Shown here one piece after another: positions 56,501 through 64,000 of a DNA stretch of 64,000 nucleotides. Source of the DNA: Polytrichum commune. Lineage: Eukaryota > Streptophyta > Polytrichopsida > Polytrichales > Polytrichaceae. Below the pieces are notes generated by a model. It was given only the letters and a program-made list of their open reading frames with translations, was not told the origin of the DNA and ran no database searches. The first letter of the stretch is position 1; the number at the start of each line of letters is the position of its first letter. Position numbers and translations under genes: made by a program. Where the stretch lies: positions 7,626,001 to 7,690,000 of the forward strand of contig OX485804.1 in assembly GCA_950295325.1 (NCBI GenBank), in the 5' to 3' direction.

Positions 56501-59188
56501 GCCTATAAGCCACATGTGATCATTGTATTGACAAACCTTGACATGGTAGGTCCCGACTATGAAAGTTTCAATCTACCAAGAATCAAGGATAAGGTTGAAT
56601 GGCTCAGAAACCTCTTCAAAGATATTCTTGAGATTGATTTACAAGTGTTTCCAGTCAACGAATTGTCAATTGACTCCATCAATGTTTTGCTCCAAACAAT
56701 GAAGGCGCACTTGAAATTCCTATTGGGAAGATTGCCACATGTTTTTGAGGCTTGTTCAAGGATGCAAGTTCTTATTGCCAACTGGAACCGTGAGCACCCC
56801 AACCAACCTCTTGTGCGGTGGAACGAGTTTTCTAAGTTGTGTGACAATGTGGAAGAGTTGAAATCTCTCGAGGGGCTTGGACCGGAGGTTGTGAAAAGGA
56901 AAAAAGAAGTTGTGGCAATTTCTTTACACGACAGCGGACACTTGATGTACAATGAAGAGCTTGATTTTGTGGTCTTGAACCCTCATTGGTTTTGTCATGA
57001 TATCATCGGACGTGTGTTGAAATGCAAAGGGCTTGATAACTTGGATGGAATCACAAATGGTACCATGACCAAAATTGATTTCAAGCATGTTGTGAATGCC
57101 TCCCTCCAACCGAACCTACAAGGGTTTAGTTTTGATGATTTGTTGCAAATGATGATAAAGTTGGAGTTTTGTTATGAGCATGATGACGATAAGGTGTTGA
57201 TCCCTACCTTACTCAAAGATGACAACGATCAAGCTTGCTTGGGGAAACGACAATTGCAATGGCCTTCGCAAGAGAAGCATTCAAACTGGCAATATGTGGG
57301 TCGGAGAATATTATGTGACGATAAAGTTCGAACCGTCCTCACTCTTGGGTTTTTCCCACGATTACAGGTACAAAATTTAAACCATATCAACGGCTAGTGG
57401 TGAGCATGAGAACCTTACAATGCATTTATTGGTTACGAACATGTGAGCATCACAATTACGTAAAAAAAAAACTATAATTGATAAATTTCCTTCATGATAT
57501 ATTTCATGTCATTGGATTTCCCCTTGTTGTACATTATGTAGTCATGAAGGAAGCAACGGAAGTGTAATTCTTCATTGTGATAATTTTTTGTTTTGGGGTT
57601 TTTCTCATGTATATAGAGTATACGAGATTCTCATGATGTACATTGTTTTGCGGTCAAGCAAAAATAGTACCACAAAACAATCTTTTGGAAAGAATTTTAG
57701 AACCTTCATTGTTTATCATTGTGTTAAAAAGTAATGCATTTACAAATCAAAGAGAGCGACGTTTAATGAAATTCTCTTTCATCGCAGGTGGTATTTCAAA
57801 AGCTTTTTGGAAAAGACAATGGTAAAAATAGCTACAAGCTCGCCAAGAATGTGATATCATTCTACATGAACGGGATGGAAGTCATCGTGGAGAGTAGTGG
57901 TCAAATCGGTTTTTACATTGATATCATGGTGCGCTCTGCAAGGACCGACAAAGATGTTATGTTGGAGTTCTTACATACACATGTTATGAAACATATCTAT
58001 GACCTTTGTGCTCATCCTGTTTTGGGTTGCCAAGGAGTGAAACTTGTTGAGGGAATTTTACGTCCCACATGTGTGGAACGTTTGATTCCACGGATCCACA
58101 GGGAAGATCAAGTTGTTTTGGTTGAGGATCTCCAATCTATTGTTTTGGCAACTTGCGATTTTTCTTATGAGCACAATTGGAAAGAAGAGGGTCCGTTGGA
58201 AGGAGGTCATGATTATGCACAAACATTGTTGGGCAAGAAGGCATGGGAGATAATACTAAATAGACATCTCCGAGACTTGCAAAAGCTACAAAAGGTGCTC
58301 CCTTGTGACACGAAACATGAAGAGTTGATGCTTACACAACCGCAATGGATTGATGATTGTGATGATCATACATGTGAAGTGAGGATTGTAGATGTGCAAA
58401 AATTGGTTCAACGAGTGGGACAAAGATTGTATCACAAGATAGAAGAGATTGAAACCAACATTGTGAAGAGGGTGGATGACATGGAGAGCCGCATAACCAA
58501 AATATTGAACCACATCATTTCCATGCAGGAATACATGCTACCAAAGATATGTGAGAATATTGACAAGTTGATGACATTCTCGGTGGAATTGCAACAATCT
58601 GAAGTGCCACGACTTGTGTACTTCACCACAACTCCCAAGAAGAGTTTGAAATGTATTGTGACACACATGGTGCCTGGCCTTACCAATTTGAAAATGCATT
58701 TCATGTGTGAACATCGTGGAGGGTTTCACATTGTGAATGATCAAAAAGGTTGTGATGTGACATTCGGCACAGAGGCAACAAGAGTGTTTCAAACGATTTT
58801 GTTGTGGGGATTGAGGATATTCATTATATTGGCAAAAGTTGGTGCACATTTGATGGCCGGTATGGGAACAATGATTCCGGATCTAGCAAAGGATTTCATG
58901 TTGGTCGTTGATACGCCAGGTTTACTCGATGGTTGGGAATTACCTTATGTTGATGAAACGCTTGACCATAAACTTCAAAGATTAACAATCACGGATGATG
59001 ATAAACGTACAACTGAACAATGGTTGATTGATTTTTTGAAGGGAAAAAACTTGTATGGTTCTTTTTCTTTGCGAAAGGCTATGTACAAAAATAATATTGG
59101 AGGATGTCATGGAACCATTGCATGGCTTTGTAGTGACCACATAAAGGAAGGTGAAGATGAGTCTTCGTTAGTTTTGCTTCCTTGCTAG
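53584..59188 (+). pseudogene. LRR-Roc-COR (ROCO) gene, copy B, frameshifted LRR exon
   Basis: Predicted exons are 53,584-55,134, 56,079-57,367 and 57,788-59,188, with the same splice sites as copy A. The LRR exon breaks near 54,358: GACACGAGGGGC lacks one G of A's GACACGGAGGGG, and a TAA follows at 54,367. Downstream frames are open and encode the remaining LRRs, the Walker A junction, DMAGQ, TNLD, COR and the C-terminal domain. Exons 2 and 3 differ from A at about 3 and 17 residues; the LRR exon differs far more. If the base is correct, full-length protein is not made. Otherwise this is a functional paralogue of about 1410 aa. Confidence 0.85.
55135..56078 (+). other. intron 1 of ROCO copy B
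   Basis: 944 bp, GT-AG, phase 1. It is apparently identical to intron 1 of copy A. Confidence 0.85.
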
Positions 59189-59767
59189 TACACAATTTGA
59201 AGACACAAAATTAGTGATTTCCAAACCGTGCAAGCGAATCACATATGCACATGTGATCCAACCAAGGTTTAGCCCGTGAATGTAGAAATGTTTTGTGCAT
59301 GACAAATACTCGACAAGTCAACGTATGTTCATTTTATTTCAAAGGTCATAGCATGCCAATTTGGTTCAAATTCGTGACCTGTAAGCTTGATTACATGACT
59401 CAATTTGTTGGCTTGTGAGGTGGTCAAATGTTTACATTTCACTTAGAAGGTTAAATTATGGGTTGTTGGTTACATGTGTTGCCAAGGGAGATTTTTTGTG
59501 TGAAGCCTTTAAGGCATGTTTAAGTTGAAAATCTACACAAATGACTTGTCCAAAATTTGGGCATGACTATCCAAATACATCCTTTTAGTAGTGTATTTTT
59601 TTAGGCATTCAAGGTGTTCAGGTTCAATAAAAAGAAACATGTAACTTCCCTTGGTCTATTGAATTGTTGAAGAAAATTCACAGTGGTTGTGATCAATGTG
59701 ACATGATCCCATGTAGTTGTAATTTAATTGCTCATGTTTCCAGCATGAGTGCAACTCATACAAAATA

Positions 59768-61705
59768 CTCCCTCCGTTTCATATCAAAAGTTACGTTTCA
59801 CTAAATATGTGGGATTAAGGTCATTTTTCGCATTTTTAGCACGAAATTGTGTGCGTTGTATAGCTCTCACTAAGCACTTTCCGGTGAGCTAGGGGTGTCC
59901 AAAAAAAAATCAAATTTTTTTTAACGCCAATTTCATTGGAAGCCCGTCATTTTGGGCGGATGGCACCGAAGCTCATTTGCTAATGAGTAGTGAGGTTGAG
60001 ACTCGTGCTCCTTAAGGTTTGTGTTTAGGGTTAGGGTTTTTGAGAAGAAACGGCATGGCGATGTCCATTTCTGATGAAATCGATGTTGACGGTGATGCTC
60101 ACGGAGTGGAGATGGAGCCCATTGTGAACAACAAGAAAAAGCCCAACCTGGGTAATGAGAACCGCCAGTTGATCTACCAGAAGTTGTTCGCCAAGCAGCG
60201 AGACGATGGATCGCTCCCGAAAGGTGTTTTACTCAATGTTGGCAAGGAGTTCGGTGTCACACGTCAATCCATCTCGCGAATCTGGAATCGTGGAAAGCAA
60301 TCACTTGCGGCTGGCGATCAGTTGGCCAACATATTGAATCGCAAGCAGAAGACAGGTCGCAAGAAGAAAATCATCGACATGGATCGGATTAAGGCTGTTC
60401 CGCTAAGACAACGCGGAACTCTGCGGGCGTTAGCAGCTGCGCTTGGCGACGTGTCATCCACGACCATTCATCGTCACATTAAGGACAAGAGTCTCAGATT
60501 CCATTCAAGTGTGGTTAAGCCTTTCCTCACCGATGCGAACAAGTTGGAGCGGTTGAAGTTTTGCCCGTCCATGTTGACATACGACACCTTGCAGCACCGG
60601 GATTACGAGTTCGACAGCATGATGTGGCGTATCCATTTGGACGAAAAGTGGTTCCAGGTGACGAGAACCCAGACCGGATACATCCTTGCCCCAGACGAGA
60701 CGGACCCTCATCGTACGTGCAAGAGCAAGTGCTTTATTGACAAAATCATGTTCCTCTGTGTTGTCGCGCGACCTCGATGGGATACAGTTCGGAATCAATA
60801 TTTCGACGGCAAGATTGGAATATTAATGTACCCATTCATTAGGGTTGAGAAGGCCAAGAGGGCCAGCCGCAATCGCCCAAGAGGGGCAGACGTGATCAAG
60901 CCGGTGGATGTCGATCGGGAAGTGTCGCGTCGGATGCTGATCGACAAGGTGCTCCCAAACATTCGTGCGAATTTCCCGAAAGGATGGGACGGGATGGGCC
61001 CTGAACGGGAGACTGAGCTTTAGCAAGACAACGCGACACCCCATGTTAATGGCGATGATGAAGAGCTCGCTCCTGAGCTTGTCAAAGATGGCATCAAGAT
61101 CGTGCTCGTCAATCAGCCGCTGAATTCGCCTGACATGAACGTTCTAGACTTGGGATTCTTCCGCGCAATTCAATCGTTACAACACACTCTGCCTCAAGAG
61201 GGGTACGCTGGGATCATCAGTGCAACAACAAAGGCCTTCGAATTGATGTCGACGGACGCGTTGAACAATGTTTTTCTCACTTGGCAGTCGTGCATGATTG
61301 AGGCCATCATGACTGAGGGGTCGAACCACTATAAGATTCCACACATGGGAAAGGCAGCGTTGTAGCGCAGGGGCGAACTTCCTCACACTTTGCGTTGTTT
61401 GACAGAAATCATTATGAATGCTTGTGAATTTGTTGAAGGCAACACGCCCGTTCATCACCATTGACGAATGATACACATAAAACCGTGTTGATGTTTGGGT
61501 TTAGGTTGAGTTCAAATATCAATTGTTAAATAAGTGTAAATTGTTAGTTGATTGACTTGGTAGTTCATCAGCAACAAGATTTACATTGTTTATAGCAACA
61601 TTCCAATTCGTTTGACGAAGTTTGAAAGAAATTTCACCAAACGTATCTTTTGTTTCGTAACGCAAATTATGTCCAAACGTAACTTTTGATATGAAACGGA
61701 GGGAG
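59768..61705 (+). mobile_element. mariner-like element (plant DD39D), 1938 bp
   Basis: Perfect 31-bp inverted ends start CTCCCTCCGTTTCATATC (59,768-59,798 and 61,675-61,705), with TA on each side (59,766-59,767 and 61,706-61,707). The outer motif matches plant Stowaway/mariner ends. Unit A has the unoccupied site with a single TA (27,569-27,570), so this copy inserted after the duplication. It encodes one transposase on the plus strand. Confidence 0.97.
60055..61365 (+). pseudogene. mariner-like transposase, one in-frame stop
   Basis: From ATG 60,055 the frame is open to 61,365 (436 codons) except for TAG at 61,021 (codon 323). An N-terminal helix-turn-helix includes VGKEFGVTRQSISRIWNRG. Catalytic Asp residues are in HLDEKWF (196), QDNATPH (325) and SPDMNVLDLGFF (365). 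The 39 residues between the second and third match plant DD39D elements. CVVARPRW and FFRAIQSLQ are further family motifs. The stop sits two codons before the second catalytic Asp, where relatives usually have Gln, so a single C-to-T change could explain it. Without readthrough the protein lacks two of three catalytic residues. Confidence 0.93.
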
Positions 61706-61816
61706 TATAATATGTGCAAATCCCAATACAAACCATCCATGTAGCATCCATTATGCATCTATTGCAATCTTGATAAAAACAACCTAAAATGTGCATCCAC
61801 GTCAAGTTTTATGTAG

Positions 61817-62880
61817 AAGAAGAAAAACTTCGGTCTCCGTGAGGAGACCGACGTGAATGAAGTGTCTGTTCGATCCTCCTCCAATCCGATGCCCACAGGA
61901 CAAAGGTATGGAGGTAAAGATCTACTCCTCCCTTTCGAGAGTAGACACTATAGTCACCAGTTACTAGTAACAAGAACCAAAATGGTTAGTTTTTAGAGGG
62001 GATTGTTAGTGTGCTTTGGGTCGCCAATTCTCTAGTGCATTTGTTGGTGGATGGAGTAGAGTGGCTTAGTTACCAAAGTTTTATGGCTTTGTCTATGGGG
62101 GGTCCAGTGTTTGGGGCAGGGGTTGGTGGTTTTCTATTCTTCTTTTGTGTAGGAGGATAGACATGGCATATTTAATAGCAATAGTATTGATGCTTTTAAA
62201 AGTATTTTTAATGATAGGCATAGGTATTTTAAATTTATTTTCAAGTGATTTCATTGAAGGAATGTGTGTAGTGGCTCTAGCGCCTGCGGTGATTATAATA
62301 AGGGGGTCAACTTTCCATCCTCTAGCAACAATACTATCGATTAATGGTTTATATTTGTTATTTTTTGCTTCGAGTGTTTCTGGAGAGAATCTATCATTAC
62401 AGTATGTGAATTCGATGAATTGTATGGTGAGGTTGGGGTCCATGTTTGTGGGGGGGTCATTTTGGTACGGTAATCCTCTAACACAAAGGATGTCAGGTCT
62501 GAATCTGGAGTTACAATGGCATCTTTGTGTACCGCATGTGCAAGGGAGTAGCCAATTGGGAACGGTGTTTTCCTGGGATGTATTATTGAAGGTGCCAGCG
62601 TTCATGAGAATATAACATCGAGATTTTTCAGATGAGATTAGTAATTTCCTAATTTCCCATACAGCTTTGTTGTGTCTTTTGACGTGAAGTGAATGTATAT
62701 GTTGTTGTTTACACGTAAGTAGTACATGTAACCATGTGTCCGGTTTGTATGAGTTGCAAATGGGGCATGTAATGGAGGGATATGATTGTCTACCGAAGAA
62801 CAATTGTTTTCGAGCATTGCCCATATAGGTTCCTGTTCGGAAGCAACAAAAACATATCATGAACAACATGCATAATGATT
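61817..62880 (-). mobile_element. 5'-truncated LINE with restriction-like endonuclease
   Basis: On the minus strand the ORF at 62,869-62,093 is followed by a 3' UTR ending in a perfect 8-bp stem hairpin (61,831-61,850) and a pyrimidine-rich tail. The same hairpin-plus-40-bp block occurs as a separate insertion at 16,079-16,160. The reverse transcriptase is missing, so the copy is truncated in its 5' part. Its target duplication could not be identified. Confidence 0.7.
62093..62869 (-). CDS. LINE ORF C-terminus: CCHC zinc finger and restriction-like endonuclease
   Basis: 258 aa, uninterrupted. RTGTYMGNARKQLFF leads into CPICN...HVLLTC (C-x2-C-x9-H-x4-C), the zinc-binding motif that follows reverse transcriptase in R2-like and Utopia-like non-LTR elements. 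RPDILCVRG, IQFIEFTYCND and KNNKYKPLI then form a PD-(D/E)XK-type endonuclease core, with a conserved-looking ITAGARATTH downstream. It is the C-terminal third of a LINE polyprotein. The Met is simply the first in the remaining frame. It is open but cannot retrotranspose without the RT. Confidence 0.7.
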   Translation of the reverse strand: MLFMICFCCFRTGTYMGNARKQLFFGRQSYPSITCPICNSYKPDTWLHVLLTCKQQHIHSLHVKRHNKAVWEIRKLLISSEKSRCYILMNAGTFNNTSQENTVPNWLLPCTCGTQRCHCNSRFRPDILCVRGLPYQNDPPTNMDPNLTIQFIEFTYCNDRFSPETLEAKNNKYKPLIDSIVARGWKVDPLIIITAGARATTHIPSMKSLENKFKIPMPIIKNTFKSINTIAIKYAMSILLHKRRIENHQPLPQTLDPP

Positions 62881-62899
62881 AAGATTCATAAACATTCAT

Positions 62900-63164
62900 T
62901 TTGTGAATTGGTTCTAAACTTGGGAGGGTTTTTTTGAATATGTAAGATAGGTGGAAGTTGCTAAGATGCATACTCAACCTTATCGCGGGTGAGAGCCTTC
63001 GCTTAGACAAAGGTAATGTTCCCCTTTGTGGATCATTTTCTTACACCACCTCGTTCAGCGGACAGATCCTCAATAAGCCATTAGAATTGACCAAAGTTAT
63101 GTGTTTTTTTGAAAACATTTTTGTATCCTTATCACACCACTACATCGTTTGTGGTATTTAGGGT
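62900..63164. other. intergenic, nothing recognised
   Basis: Short spacer between the LINE remnant and the tandem array. No gene signal. Confidence 0.4.
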
Positions 63165-64000
63165 CACATGCATAACAATGTTACTCACCCTCTTTTGAAG
63201 CATATGCTAGGTCATATTGATGATTAACAACTTCACCATAAGTGTCAGCCATGACATTTGGGGTTCAACTACACTATTTATGGCATTTAGTGTCACATGC
63301 ATAACAGTGTTACTTACCCTATTTTGTGGTGTATGCTAGGTGACGCTGATGACTAACAACTTCACCATTAATGTCACCTCATGACACTTGGCGTTCAAGT
63401 GCGCTTACTATTATATTGGCATGAGTAAGTACAGTAATGTTATAAGGTGTATGCCTATGTTAAAAAGTGGTCTACAAGATGATTAAATTGTACACAATTG
63501 GCACTTGGCATGAATATGTTCATGAATATCTTCCTCTTGCATACCCAAATGCAAACACACTTGCCGTTAGTATGCTTAAGAATATCTTCCACTTGCATAC
63601 TAACCCCACAAGAGTCTCATTTGAAGTATCTCAATGTGCTACTCTAAATGTCATAACGTAAATAAATCATCTCTTGAAAAAGTAACTTATGTTGACAAAT
63701 AGTATCATATTGGCAATTCATAGGCGTGACTATTGGAGACTTGTAGGCATCTAGTTAGATCCTTTGCAAACAATGTACGTGACACTAAATACCATAAACA
63801 ATGTCGTGGGCTTACTTATATTTTGGCATGACTATGTCAATAGTGTTATGATGTGCATGCCGAAGTTACACAATGATCTACAAGTTGACTAAAGTGTACA
63901 CAAATGACACTTGGCATTAGTATGCTCAAGAATATCTTCCTCTTGCATACTAAAATGTAAACACATGACACTTGCCAGTGGTACGCTCATAAATATCTTC
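63165..64000 (+). repeat. diverged tandem array
   Basis: Two consecutive units of about 125 bp (63,165-63,270 and 63,290-63,395) share CACATGCATAACA, TATGCTAGGT and AACAACTTCACCAT. A longer unit of about 400 bp then repeats: AGAATATCTTCCTCTTGCAT and GTACACAAtTGGCACTTGGC at about 63,490-63,540 recur at about 63,895-63,950. The array runs off the window. Frames inside it are not supported as genes. Confidence 0.6.

Larger units (their letters stand above)
46112..61750 (+). repeat. segmental duplication, unit B
   Basis: Collinear with unit A (13,143-27,617) in direct orientation, about 33 kb downstream. Unit B alone carries the 416-bp MITE, the 1477-bp hAT-like element and the mariner. It lacks several A segments. 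Homology ends at about 61,750 (GTAGCATCCAT), beyond which the LINE region begins. Confidence 0.95.

Noticed and set aside
62145-62615. 156-codon plus-strand hydrophobic frame
   Set aside because: It is antisense to the LINE endonuclease ORF, whose zinc finger and nuclease motifs make it the real frame.

Overview
The window looks like nuclear DNA of a land plant. The evidence is an intron-split LRR-Roc-COR (ROCO) gene of the TORNADO1-like plant type, receptor-like-kinase remnants, a plant-type DD39D mariner with Stowaway-like ends, hAT elements, and AT-rich, MITE-dense intergenic DNA. Nothing here fixes the species. ROCO expansion would suit a bryophyte, lycophyte or fern better than a typical angiosperm, but that is inference.

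The dominant structure is a direct segmental duplication. Unit A (about 13,143-27,617) and unit B (about 46,112-61,750) carry the same order: a GGGCATAT minisatellite, a decayed minus-strand receptor-like kinase, AT-rich spacer, then a plus-strand ROCO gene with three exons. The A gene (21,379-26,992) is intact and predicts 1416 aa: a hydrophobic N-terminus, LRRs, a Roc GTPase with its Walker A split by intron 1, COR, a coiled coil and an uncharacterised C-terminal domain. The B gene (53,584-59,188) has the same exons but a 1-nt frameshift in the LRR exon. The two differ strongly in the LRRs, mostly on predicted solvent-exposed beta-strand positions, yet are identical by eye across 944 bp of intron 1. 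This suggests local gene conversion beside a fast-evolving recognition surface.

The duplication also gives filled and empty sites for five insertions that came after it: a mariner (59,768-61,705), a 1477-bp hAT-like element (51,379-52,855) identical by eye to one at 34,943-36,419, a hAT-type MITE (46,545-46,960), a 1.2-kb foldback element (16,850-18,034) and an 82-bp retroposon (16,079-16,160). Each has target-site duplications readable in the sequence.

Left flank (1-13,142): mostly non-coding, with MITEs, hairpins, minisatellites and one decayed, unidentified coding stretch (about 10,180-11,230). Middle (27,618-46,111): repeats, including a second duplicated pair (about 31.15-32.52 and 38.05-39.90 kb), a second foldback element (40,074-40,730), a 1.6-kb hAT with a partial transposase (41,892-43,493) and further MITEs. 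Right end (61,751-64,000): a 5'-truncated LINE with a restriction-like endonuclease on the minus strand, then a diverged tandem array.

No tRNA, rRNA or CRISPR array was found. Outside the ROCO genes and the transposon proteins I cannot support any protein-coding gene. Identity statements are by eye, not from alignment software.
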